Assembly (NCBI GenBank): GCA_900552725.1
Contig: USAT01000012.1
Location: forward strand, 1 to 28,922
Origin: an uncultured Eubacteriales bacterium
GTDB taxonomy: Bacteria; Bacillota; Clostridia; Oscillospirales; Oscillospiraceae
DNA length: 28,922 bases
Reading direction: 5' to 3'
Below are positions 22,198 to 28,922 of this stretch, one piece after another. Positions within the stretch are counted from its first letter, which is position 1; every line of letters begins with the position of its first letter. The notes below the pieces were generated by a model. That model ran no database searches, was not told the DNA's origin, and saw only the letters and a list, made by a program, of their open reading frames with translations. The position numbers were made by a program, and so were the translations under genes.

Positions 22198-22400
22198 ATG
22201 AACAGCTAAAGCTAAAAAACCACTTGAAAGAGGCGCGTATTGAAGCCAATCTCTCGCAGGCGCAGCTGGCGGAGATGGTGGGCGTATCGCGGAATACCAT
22301 CAGCTCCATTGAAACGGGGCAGTTTAATCCAACCGCGAAGCTGGCGCTGATCCTCTGCATCGCGCTGGATAAGAAGTTTGAAGAATTGTTCTTTTTTTAG
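22194..22400 (+). CDS. Small XRE-family regulator
   Basis: A 68-residue protein that is almost only a helix-turn-helix domain ('SQAQLAEMVGVSRNTISSIE' at residues 21-40). It resembles the small YozG/Cro-like regulators. AGAGGTG lies upstream, and ATGA overlaps the previous stop. It is the likely ligand of the twin operators in front of the operon, giving autoregulation. The ending 'FEELFFF' is typical of this small group. Confidence 0.93.
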   Translation: MNEQLKLKNHLKEARIEANLSQAQLAEMVGVSRNTISSIETGQFNPTAKLALILCIALDKKFEELFFF

Positions 22401-22409
22401 GAGGCCATT

Positions 22410-22712
22410 ATGGAGCACTTACTGCTGCTGGTTTTGGGAATCTTTTTGTCGGTTCTTGGCATCGTAAACATGAAGGGGAATATCAGCACCATCCATTCCT
22501 ACAACCGCAGGAAGGTGAAAGAGGAGGATGTTCCCAAATACGGAAGGGCTGTCGGTACGGGGACACTGATCATCGGCGCGGCCCTTGCTTTGGCGTATTT
22601 TGTCACACTCTGGAACGAGGAAATGGTCGAGCTCATCGTTCTTCCGGCGCTGGTCGTTGGCCTGGCGTTCATTCTGTATGGCCAGATCAAATATAACCAC
22701 GGCATTTTCTGA
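22410..22712 (+). CDS. Small membrane protein, third gene of the cassette
   Basis: A 100-residue protein with three membrane helices (about 3-20, 47-68 and 74-93) and a basic cytosolic loop ('SYNRRKVKEEDVPKYGR'). GGAGG lies five bases before the ATG, nine bases after the XRE stop. Similar small proteins often accompany XRE/DUF6442 pairs. No function is known to me. Confidence 0.82.
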   Translation: MEHLLLLVLGIFLSVLGIVNMKGNISTIHSYNRRKVKEEDVPKYGRAVGTGTLIIGAALALAYFVTLWNEEMVELIVLPALVVGLAFILYGQIKYNHGIF

Positions 22713-22749
22713 CTGCGAAGCAGCGTCCGGCATGCCGGCGAAAATACAG

Positions 22750-22778
22750 TTGACATCCGGCGCGGGATATAGTATACT
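22750..22778 (+). promoter_or_regulatory. Promoter of the valS leader transcript
   Basis: Perfect TTGACA (22750-22755), 17 bp and TATACT (22773-22778). Transcription would start near 22785, just before T-box stem I. Confidence 0.88.
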
Positions 22779-22792
22779 GTCTGCAATATTGA

Positions 22793-23047
22793 ACAGCGAT
22801 GATGGGAAGCAGTAGGCGGTCAGCAGAGGCAAAGAGAGAGCGCGGTCGGTGTAAGCGCCCGTGAAGCCCCGCCCAAGTCGTCCCTGAGCTTTCGGCTGAA
22901 CGCGAAGTAGGCCGCAACGGCTGCCCTCCGTTAGCGGGGCGCGGTGTGACTGCACCGCATGAGTGCGGGAAATATCCCGAATACAGGTGGTACCACGGAC
23001 AATTCGTTCGCCCTGTTTTGCTATGGCAAAACGGAGCGATTTTTTTA
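22793..23047 (+). promoter_or_regulatory. T-box riboswitch of valS (valine-specific)
   Basis: A leader RNA that reads the charging state of tRNA-Val and lets transcription continue when it is uncharged. Stem I begins near 22793 ('AGCGATGATGGGAAGCAGTA') and carries the distal-loop motif GGTGTAAGC. The specifier codon is GTC (Val) at 22877-22879, in the expected setting four bases before CCTGAGC. The conserved T-box AGGTGGTACCACGG lies at 22985-22998. A terminator hairpin follows (23008-23021 with 23026-23039, 4-nt loop; one mismatch and one G-T) with seven Ts. The specifier agrees with the gene it controls. Confidence 0.95.
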
Positions 23048-23086
23048 TTGCCCCTTTTGCCGAAATACCGGAAAGGAGAACCCCCT

Positions 23087-25720
23087 ATGCATAAGGAATT
23101 ACCGAAAGTGTACGATCCCCGCGAGGTGGAATCCAGCATCTATAAGATGTGGATGGACAACGACTGCTTCCACGCCGATCCTAACCCCGACAAAAAGCCC
23201 TTCTCCATCGTTATGCCGCCCCCCAACGTCACCGGCCAGCTCCACATGGGCCACGCCATGGACTGCACGCTGCAGGACATTCTGATCCGCTACAAGCGCA
23301 TGCAGGGCTACGAAGCCCTGTGGCTGCCCGGCAGCGACCACGCCGGCATTGCCACCCAGATCAAGGTGGAGGAGGATCTGCGGAAGAACGAGGGCCTGAC
23401 CCGCCACGACCTGGGCCGCGAGAAGTTCCTGGAGCGCGTCTGGGACTGGAAAGAGAAGTACGGCAGCCGCATCGTGGAGCAGCAGAAGAAGATGGGCGCC
23501 TCCTGCGACTGGAGCCGCGACCGCTTCACCATGGACGAGGGCTGCTCCCGCGCCGTCCGCGAGACCTTCTGCGAGCTGTATGAAAAGGGCCTGATCTACA
23601 AGGGCAGCCGCATCATCAACTGGTGCCCCCACTGCCTGACCGCCCTGTCCGACGCCGAGGTGGAATACACCGAGAAGCCCGGCCATCTGTGGTACGTCCG
23701 CTATCCCCTGGCCGACGGCAGCGGCGATATCATCATCGCCACCACCCGTCCCGAGACCATGATGGGCGATACCGGTGTGGCCGTGAACCCGGAGGACGAG
23801 AAGTTCAAGCACCTGATCGGCAAGAAGTGCATCCTGCCCATCATGAACCGCGAGATCCCCATCGTGGGCGACGAATACTGCGAGATCGGCTTCGGCACCG
23901 GCGCGGTAAAGATGACCCCCGCCCACGACCCCAACGACTTCGAGGTGGGCCTGCGCCACAACCTGGAGGTCATCCGCTGCATCGCCGACGACGGCACCAT
24001 CAATGAGAACGGCGGCCGCTATCAGGGCATGGATCGCTACGAGTGCCGCAAGGCCATCGTGGCCGACCTGGAGGCCGAGGGCTATCTGGTCAAGACCGAG
24101 CCTTACAGCCACAACGTAGGCACCTGCTACCGCTGCCACAACGACGTGGAGCCCCTGATCAGCGCCCAGTGGTTCGTGAAGATGGCGCCCCTGGCCAAGG
24201 AAGCCATCCGCGTGGTGGAGGACGGCACCGTCAAGTTCGTGCCCGATCGCTTCACCAAGACCTATATCAACTGGATGGAGAACGTCCACGACTGGTGCAT
24301 CTCCCGCCAGCTCTGGTGGGGCCATCAGATCCCCGCCTGGTACTGCGACGACTGCGGCCACATCAACGTCAGCCGTCAGGATCCCACCAAGTGCGAGAAG
24401 TGCGGCTGCACCCATCTGACCCGGGAGGAGGACGTGCTGGACACCTGGTTCAGCTCCGCCCTGTGGCCCTTCTCCACCCTGGGCTGGCCCGACCTGAACG
24501 CCCCCGACCTGAACTACTGGTATCCCACCTCCGTGCTGGTCACCGGCTATGACATCATCTTCTTCTGGGTGGCCCGCATGATCTTCTCCGGCATGGAGCA
24601 GATGAAGAAGGAGCCCTTCAAGACCGTGTTCATCCACGGCCTGGTGCGTGATGACAAGGGCCGCAAGATGTCCAAGTCCCTGGGCAACGGCATCGACCCC
24701 CTGGAGATGGCCGAGAAGTACGGTGCCGACGCCTTGCGCTTCAACCTGATCACCGGTAACAGCCCCGGCAACGACACCCGCTTCTTCGTGGAAAAGTGCG
24801 AGGCCATGCGCAACTTTGCCAACAAGATCTGGAACGCCAGCCGCTTCGTTATGATGAACCTCACCATCGACAAGGTGCAGCTTCCCGAGAAGCTGGAGCT
24901 GGAGGACAAGTGGATCCTCAGCAAGCTGAACACCCTGATCCGCGAGGTCACCGAGAATATGGACGCCTATGAGCTGGGCGTGGCCTCCGCCAAGATCTAT
25001 GACTTCATCTGGGACACCTATTGCGACTGGTATATCGAGCTGACCAAGACCCGCCTGAACGGCGAGGACGAGAGTGCCAAGCTGGCCGCCGAGAACGTGC
25101 TGTGCTATGTGCTGCTGCGTATCCTGGAGCTGCTGCACCCCTTCATGCCCTTCCTGACGGAGGAGATCTGGCAGGCCCTGCCCCACGAGGGCGACTTCCT
25201 GATCCGCGCGGCGTGGCCCACCTATCAGGAGAGCCTCCACTTCCCCCAGGCGGAGTCCGACATGGAGTGCGTCAAGGACGCCATCACCGCTGTCCGCGCC
25301 CGCCGCAGCGAGATGAACGTGCCGCCCTCCAAGAAGGCCCAGATGATCCTGGTGACCAAGCGGCCCGAGACCTATACCGTGGGCAAGCACTTCATCACCC
25401 GCATGGCCTACGCCAGTGAGGTCACCGTCACCGATCAGGCGCCCGCCGACCTGAAGGGCATGGTCACCGTGGTGACCCACGACGCCAACATCTATCTGCC
25501 CCTGGCCGAGCTGGTGGACATCGCCGCCGAGCTGGAGCGCATCGCCAAGGAGAAGGCCAAGGCCGAGGAGAACCTGAAGCGCATCGAGGCCAAGCTGGCC
25601 AACGAGTCCTTCACCTCCCGCGCCCCGGAGAACGTGGTGAACGCCGAGCGGGAAAAGGCCGAAAAGGCCCGCTCCCTCATCGCCAAGCTGGAGGAATCCG
25701 CCGCGGCCATGAAGCTGTGA
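23087..25720 (+). CDS. valS: Valyl-tRNA synthetase
   Basis: Charges tRNA-Val and edits mis-activated threonine. The 877-residue class I enzyme has the HIGH motif as HMGH at residues 53-56 (after 'PPPNVTG') and KMSKS at 527-531. Between them lies a full editing domain ('TTRPETMMGDTGVAVNP', 'GTGAVKMTPAHDPNDFEVG'). The CxxC zinc knuckles include 'CDDCGH' and 'CEKCGC'. The anticodon-binding domain follows, then a C-terminal coiled coil (about 805-877), typical of ValRS. AAAGGAG lies ten bases before ATG 23087. A longer in-frame start would lie inside the T-box and is rejected. Confidence 0.98.
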   Translation: MHKELPKVYDPREVESSIYKMWMDNDCFHADPNPDKKPFSIVMPPPNVTGQLHMGHAMDCTLQDILIRYKRMQGYEALWLPGSDHAGIATQIKVEEDLRKNEGLTRHDLGREKFLERVWDWKEKYGSRIVEQQKKMGASCDWSRDRFTMDEGCSRAVRETFCELYEKGLIYKGSRIINWCPHCLTALSDAEVEYTEKPGHLWYVRYPLADGSGDIIIATTRPETMMGDTGVAVNPEDEKFKHLIGKKCILPIMNREIPIVGDEYCEIGFGTGAVKMTPAHDPNDFEVGLRHNLEVIRCIADDGTINENGGRYQGMDRYECRKAIVADLEAEGYLVKTEPYSHNVGTCYRCHNDVEPLISAQWFVKMAPLAKEAIRVVEDGTVKFVPDRFTKTYINWMENVHDWCISRQLWWGHQIPAWYCDDCGHINVSRQDPTKCEKCGCTHLTREEDVLDTWFSSALWPFSTLGWPDLNAPDLNYWYPTSVLVTGYDIIFFWVARMIFSGMEQMKKEPFKTVFIHGLVRDDKGRKMSKSLGNGIDPLEMAEKYGADALRFNLITGNSPGNDTRFFVEKCEAMRNFANKIWNASRFVMMNLTIDKVQLPEKLELEDKWILSKLNTLIREVTENMDAYELGVASAKIYDFIWDTYCDWYIELTKTRLNGEDESAKLAAENVLCYVLLRILELLHPFMPFLTEEIWQALPHEGDFLIRAAWPTYQESLHFPQAESDMECVKDAITAVRARRSEMNVPPSKKAQMILVTKRPETYTVGKHFITRMAYASEVTVTDQAPADLKGMVTVVTHDANIYLPLAELVDIAAELERIAKEKAKAEENLKRIEAKLANESFTSRAPENVVNAEREKAEKARSLIAKLEESAAAMKL

Positions 25721-25739
25721 TCCCCTTTCCCGCCATATG

Positions 25740-25775
25740 AAAACGCCCCCGCCTGCTATCAGGCGGGGGCGTTTT
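25740..25775. terminator. Bidirectional terminator between valS and the permease gene
   Basis: A 16-bp perfect stem (25740-25755 with 25760-25775, 4-nt loop) with A and T ends, between two convergent genes. Confidence 0.95.
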
Positions 25776-25793
25776 ATGCGGTTATCGGCGCGC

Positions 25794-27224
25794 TTACACC
25801 ACGGCGAAGAACTTCACCAGGAACAGCAGCGTGATCACATAGGTCAGGGCGGACACGTCCTTGGCCTTGCCGGAGAACACCTTGATGACGGTGTAGGAGA
25901 TCATGGCCAGACCGATGCCGTGGCCGATGGAGCCGGAGATGGGCATGGCCAGCAGCATGATGAACACGGGCACCACCTGATCCAGGTCGTCGAAGTCCAC
26001 GTTCTTCAGACCCTGCAGCATCAGGATACCCACATAGATCAGGGCGGAGGAGGTGGCGGCGGCGGGGATGATGGCGGCCACGGGGGCGATGAACATGCAG
26101 GCCAGGAACATGAATGCGGAGGTCAGGGAGGTCAGGCCGGTGCGGCCGCCGGCCTCCACGCCGGAGGCGGACTCCACGAAGGTGGTAACGGTGGAGGTGC
26201 CGCAGCAGGCGCCGGCCACGGTGCCCACGGCATCGGACAGCAGGGCCTCCTTCATGTTGGGCATATTGCCGTCCTTGTCGGTCATGCCGGCGCGGGAGGC
26301 CGTTCCCACCAATGTACCGATGGTGTCGAACATATCGATCATGCAGAAGGTGATGATCAGGCTGATCGCCGTGAACCAGCCGATATTAAAGAAGTCGGTG
26401 AAGTCAAATTTGAACAGCGTGGTCTCCACCATATCATGGAAAGGCGGCAGGAAGGACGCACCCTCCAGCGAGGCAAAGGGATTGGTACCCAGGAAGATGA
26501 AGCAGCCGGCCCAGTAGATCACGGAAGCTACCAGCATACCCACCAGCACGGCGGCCTTGACGCCCTTCTTGGCCAGCAGGATGATGACAAACAGGCCGAT
26601 GAACATGGTGATAACAGTCAGGACCATCTGGCTGTACTCGGCACCCATGTGGTCCTTGATCACGCTGGGGGTCATGGCGCCGAAGAAGTCACGCATGACA
26701 TAGAAGGGGGAGGTATAGCCATTGCCCTCGGCGTAGATTCCCACGTTGGAGCCCAGGCCGATGTTCATCAGCATAAGGCCGATGGCGGGACCGATACCCA
26801 GACGGACACCCAGAGGGATAGCGGTGACGATCTTATCACGAATGTTAAAAATGCTCAGCAGAAGGAAAACGATGCCCTCCACCAGAATGATGCACAGCAC
26901 CGCCTGGAAGGCGCTGGTGTAGTCGGTGTTCAGCATGGCGGCCACATTGCCGGCGATGACGGCGAAGAAGCTGTTAAGTCCCATACCGGGCGCCATGACA
27001 AAGGGCTTGTTGGCGAGGAAGGCCATGACCACGGTGCCGATGGCGCTGGCGATGCAGGTGGCCAGGAACACACCATTCCACAGCGGAGTGCCCACGGCAA
27101 AGTTGGTCAGCAGGTTGGGGTTCAGGGCGATGATGTAGGCCATCGTCATGAATGTGGTGAGACCGGCCAGGATCTCCGTTTTGACGGAGGTGCCGTTCTC
27201 TTTCAGATGAAAGATACGCTCCAT
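25794..27224 (-). CDS. NCS2-family purine permease (AzgA-like guanine/hypoxanthine/adenine transporter)
   Basis: A proton-coupled importer of nucleobases. The 476-residue protein opens with the AzgA-type start 'VKTEILAGLTTFMTMAYII' and 'NPNLL', followed by 'APGMGLNSFFA'. It also has 'PLGVRLGIGPAIGLMLMNIGL', split by the family glycines, and a 'DMFDTIGTLVG' segment. 'GTSTVTTFVESASGVEAGGRTGL', split likewise, is the substrate-site signature. About 13 membrane segments fit the fold. It lies downstream of udp on the same strand. AAAGGAG precedes the ATG. Purine rather than uracil or xanthine specificity is inferred from the AzgA-like motifs. Confidence 0.92.
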   Translation of the reverse strand: MERIFHLKENGTSVKTEILAGLTTFMTMAYIIALNPNLLTNFAVGTPLWNGVFLATCIASAIGTVVMAFLANKPFVMAPGMGLNSFFAVIAGNVAAMLNTDYTSAFQAVLCIILVEGIVFLLLSIFNIRDKIVTAIPLGVRLGIGPAIGLMLMNIGLGSNVGIYAEGNGYTSPFYVMRDFFGAMTPSVIKDHMGAEYSQMVLTVITMFIGLFVIILLAKKGVKAAVLVGMLVASVIYWAGCFIFLGTNPFASLEGASFLPPFHDMVETTLFKFDFTDFFNIGWFTAISLIITFCMIDMFDTIGTLVGTASRAGMTDKDGNMPNMKEALLSDAVGTVAGACCGTSTVTTFVESASGVEAGGRTGLTSLTSAFMFLACMFIAPVAAIIPAAATSSALIYVGILMLQGLKNVDFDDLDQVVPVFIMLLAMPISGSIGHGIGLAMISYTVIKVFSGKAKDVSALTYVITLLFLVKFFAVV

Positions 27225-27272
27225 GTGATTTTCTCCTTTGTAAAATGCTGCGCGCCCTCCGGCGCAAGCATC

Positions 27273-27301
27273 ATCTTAACGCTTTTTAACGGGAAAAACA
27301 A
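27273..27301 (-). promoter_or_regulatory. Possible own promoter of the NCS2 permease
   Basis: TTGTTT (27296-27301), 17 bp and TAAGAT (27273-27278) on the minus strand. A bulged hairpin with loop CCTCC-like sequence (27245-27273) overlaps the leader before the ribosome-binding site. The promoter allows permease expression independent of readthrough from udp. Confidence 0.45.
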
Positions 27302-27343
27302 GACTTTTTGTCAGGTCTTCTGAAATTTTTTCAGACGCCAGTC

Positions 27344-27505
27344 AAAAAAGCGCCCCCGGCGTGGCCGAGGGCAAGGAGGTGGGGGTGTCTCCTTCTGTTC
27401 TCAGGGGACTGTGTCAGCCGGGGTATAACTGACACGATGCTGATGAGATAGCAGCATGGGGTGCCGACCGGGACAGGTCAGCTTTCCGTCCGCATCCGGG
27501 GGCGC
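27344..27505 (-). ncRNA. Structured intergenic RNA with mutually exclusive closing helix and terminator (candidate riboswitch or sRNA)
   Basis: Minus-strand RNA of about 160 nt between udp and the permease. A perfect 10-bp helix (27496-27505 with 27350-27359) can close the element. The same 3' strand can instead form a 9-bp terminator hairpin with GCCCTCGGC (27364-27372 with 27352-27360), followed by six Us. Inside are hairpins: 7 bp at 27482-27463, 6 bp at 27457-27437, 7 bp with an 11-nt loop at 27435-27411, and 6 bp at 27394-27373. GGAC/GUCC could close an inner junction. I do not recognise a known riboswitch class; no purine-riboswitch core is present. Confidence 0.6.
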
Positions 27506-27532
27506 ATGGCAGGGGCGCTTTTTCAGAGAAGC

Positions 27533-28303
27533 TTATTGGGCCGCGCGATCGGCCTGAATGAGCCGCTTCAGGGCCTCCACTCCCACCTGAACGGCGGAGG
27601 TGGTGTCCTCGCTCATATCCTGGTCCAAGCCGGCCTTTTCACGCTCCTGGTTCCAGACCACATGGAAGCAGCTGCCGCAGCGGCAGCCAAGCGCGTCGGC
27701 CACGACAAACAGCGCGGCGGACTCCATCTCGCTGGCCTTGACGTGCAGGCGCTTCCAGGCCTCCCATTTGTTGAGCAGCTCATAGGATACCGGCATACGC
27801 TCGGGGCTGTGCTGGCCGTAGAACGCGTCCTTGCACTGGACGACGCCTACCTGGGTGCGCTTGCCCAGCGCCCTGGCCGCCTGGACCAGCGCGGTAGTGA
27901 CCTCGAAGTTCGCCACCGCGGGGTACTCGATGGGGGCATATTCCCGGCTGGTATGCTCAAAGCGGATCGCGCCGGTGGCGACCACCACGTCGCCGCTGCG
28001 GACATCCAGCTCGATTCCGCCGCAGGTCCCTACGCGGATAAATGTGTCAGCGCCGATGTTGTGCAGCTCCTCCATGGCGATGGAGGCGGAGGGCCCGCCG
28101 ATACCGGTGGAGCAGACAGAGACCTTCTCCCCCAGCAGCGTACCGGTATAGATGGTGTACTCGCGGTTCTGAGAAACAAAATGCGCGTCGTCGAACAGCT
28201 CCGCAATCTTTTCACAGCGGCCGGGGTCGCCGGGAAGAATAACATAGCGGCCCACGTCGCCTTCGGCGCAGTGGATATGATACTGCTTTTCCAGCTTCTG
28301 CAT
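27533..28303 (-). CDS. udp: Uridine phosphorylase (nucleoside phosphorylase family)
   Basis: Splits uridine (and related nucleosides) with phosphate to give the base and ribose-1-phosphate; cytosolic salvage enzyme. The 256-residue protein shows the phosphate-site start 'LPGDPGRCEKIAEL' (residues 23-36) and the family signature 'STGIGGPSASIAMEEL' (65-80). It also has 'RVGTCGGIE' (90-98) and 'ASEMESAALF'. 'YAPIEYPAVANFEVTTALV', split by family gaps, points to the uridine rather than the purine branch. GGAGG lies ten bases before ATG 28303. Next to a base permease, it fits nucleoside salvage. Confidence 0.9.
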   Translation of the reverse strand: MQKLEKQYHIHCAEGDVGRYVILPGDPGRCEKIAELFDDAHFVSQNREYTIYTGTLLGEKVSVCSTGIGGPSASIAMEELHNIGADTFIRVGTCGGIELDVRSGDVVVATGAIRFEHTSREYAPIEYPAVANFEVTTALVQAARALGKRTQVGVVQCKDAFYGQHSPERMPVSYELLNKWEAWKRLHVKASEMESAALFVVADALGCRCGSCFHVVWNQEREKAGLDQDMSEDTTSAVQVGVEALKRLIQADRAAQ

Positions 28304-28397
28304 GATATATCGTCCTCCATCTATGTTCAAGTCGTTATGTCCTAAGCAAATAACACGGTTCGTAATCAAACATTTACCCATCTCTGAGGTAGAAGAA

Positions 28398-28426
28398 ATC
28401 ATATCATGGTTTTTCGGAAAATGCAA
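28398..28426 (-). promoter_or_regulatory. Promoter of udp
   Basis: TTGCAT (28421-28426), 17 bp and TATGAT (28398-28403) on the minus strand, giving a leader of about 88 bases. The stretch 28304-28603 otherwise holds no gene. At 28540-28553 there is a 14-bp palindrome (CGCGCAC core) followed closely by TGTTTTT, which may end unknown plus-strand transcription or mark the lipoprotein leader. Confidence 0.6.
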
Positions 28427-28603
28427 TACTTCCGCCACAAAAGATACGGCTTCTCCTGTACAAATGATGCAAAAGGCAAAAAGTGTCGGGGCTATAAAAC
28501 CGCCCGCGGCAAAACCTACGTTTGGCGGCGGCTGTTCTCCGCGCACGTGCGCGTGTTTTTGCGCGGATCGGCCGACGCACATGGGAAAAGGAGGAAAAAA
28601 GAT

Positions 28604-28912
28604 ATGACAGATCGACTCGCTGCACTGGCGGCGGCAGTGATGCTGGCGGTGACGCTGGCGGCCTGCGGCGCGGCAGACGACAAGACAAACGGCAACGCGC
28701 CGGACACCACACCCAACGGCAGCATCACCACACAGCCGGACACCAACGGCACGGACACCGGCAGCGCCAAAGATGACCTGAACGGCGGCCACAACGAAAG
28801 CGGCCGGGCGGATGAGGACGGACAGATGGACGGCACCGTGGAAACGCGGCGGTACGACCGGGCACTGGCCGCATCGCTGAGCCAGCTGATCCTGAATCGG
28901 ATCGGCGAATGA
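28604..28912 (+). CDS. Small lipoprotein of unknown function
   Basis: A 102-residue exported lipoprotein. It has a short basic start, a hydrophobic helix and a lipobox L-A-A-C with the lipidated Cys at residue 21. Residues 22-85 are low-complexity, rich in Asn, Asp, Thr and Gly (repeats of the type 'PDTTPNGS', 'QPDTNGTDTG'), and probably form a flexible acidic stalk. The tail 'RYDRALAASLSQLILNRIGE' looks like an amphipathic helix. AAAGGAGG lies eleven bases upstream. The gene is complete: TGA ends at 28912. Confidence 0.8.
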   Translation: MTDRLAALAAAVMLAVTLAACGAADDKTNGNAPDTTPNGSITTQPDTNGTDTGSAKDDLNGGHNESGRADEDGQMDGTVETRRYDRALAASLSQLILNRIGE

Positions 28913-28922
28913 CAAAAGCGCG

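Noticed and set aside
22905..22907. GTA as T-box specifier codon
   Set aside because: Although also a valine codon, it lies outside the specifier-loop context. GTC at 22877 has the canonical spacing to CCTGAGC.
22946..23086. N-terminal extension of ValRS by 47 residues
   Set aside because: The extension lies inside the T-box and its terminator hairpin. The real ATG at 23087 has a good ribosome-binding site.
23099..25480. A 793-codon open frame on the minus strand opposite valS
   Set aside because: Its product is low-complexity (rich in Gly, Val, His, Asp, Leu) with no domain, no ribosome-binding site, and lies wholly antisense to a clear valS. It arises from GC-rich codon bias.
25737..27323. 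A 528-codon open frame on the plus strand opposite the NCS2 permease
   Set aside because: Composition is His/Gly/Asp/Gln-rich as expected for antisense of a membrane protein gene, and it starts within a terminator hairpin.
27344..27505. 6S RNA or SRP RNA as identity of the structured intergenic RNA
   Set aside because: A short GUCCCCUGAG string recalls enterobacterial 6S RNA, but the fold is a multi-hairpin junction and not a long rod with a central bubble. The SRP GGAA/GGUCAGG domain is absent.
27225..27532. Classical purine riboswitch ahead of the permease
   Set aside because: The conserved purine-riboswitch core and loop-loop sequences are not present on either strand. The structured element there is different.
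1..28922. tRNA, rRNA, CRISPR array, insertion sequence or prophage genes
   Set aside because: No cloverleaf-like sequence, regularly spaced repeats, transposase or phage protein was seen in any frame.

Overview
The window looks like a chromosomal segment of a Gram-positive, endospore-forming anaerobe of class Clostridia, most likely the Oscillospiraceae and relatives of the gut. This is inferred from gene content: a spoIIGA-sigE pair, dapF, an oxygen-labile two-subunit serine dehydratase, a ferredoxin-dependent 2-oxoacid oxidoreductase, a valS T-box leader and a dockerin-bearing surface protein. Most genes are GC-rich. The large leucine-rich-repeat gene (143-4435) and the small cassette at 21868-22712 are visibly less so. 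I see no rRNA, tRNA, CRISPR array, insertion sequence or phage gene.

Layout. 1-4600: one very large secreted protein with repeat modules, an LRR domain and a dockerin-like tail (minus strand), with a palindrome-rich leader. 4650-6540: dapF (minus) and a TVP38-family membrane protein (plus), both behind good sigma-A type promoters. 6640-11612: an amino-acid fermentation block. It has a class I/II aminotransferase, a P-loop ATPase, and the four subunits of a 2-oxoacid:ferredoxin oxidoreductase in the order delta-alpha-beta-gamma, ending at a strong terminator. 11708-12541: a solitary XRE-type regulator. 12542-16038 (minus): rarA, a DUF951 gene, a 32-residue membrane peptide and a Dabb-domain gene form one operon. 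After a terminator come spoIIGA and sigE, which overlap. 16082-18132 (plus): nth, a zinc-ribbon membrane protein, then three small unrecognised genes, two of them with polyproline tracts. 18217-20826 (minus): sdaAB, sdaAA, a VTT-like membrane protein and a small membrane protein, probably one operon. 20927-21703 (minus): a TauE/SafE permease. 21808-22712 (plus): a three-gene cassette (DUF6442-like protein, tiny XRE regulator, small membrane protein) with twin operator-like sites in its promoter. 22750-25775: valine T-box leader and valS. 25794-28303 (minus): uridine phosphorylase and an NCS2-family purine permease, with a strongly structured intergenic RNA between them. 28604-28912: a small lipoprotein.

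How the genes fit together. The aminotransferase, oxidoreductase and serine dehydratase suggest energy from amino acids: transamination to 2-oxoacids, ferredoxin-linked oxidation to acyl-CoA, and direct deamination of serine to pyruvate. Uridine phosphorylase and the NCS2 permease form a nucleoside/base salvage pair. spoIIGA and sigE are the classic mother-cell switch of sporulation.

Most interesting for follow-up: the structured RNA between udp and the permease, whose closing helix excludes its terminator hairpin (27344-27505); the three-gene polyproline cassette (17084-18059); the twin-operator regulatory cassette (21808-22712); the P-loop ATPase placed with the oxidoreductase genes; and the modular LRR/dockerin protein with its double-palindrome leader. 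All statements rest on reading the sequence. No alignment, folding program or database search was run.
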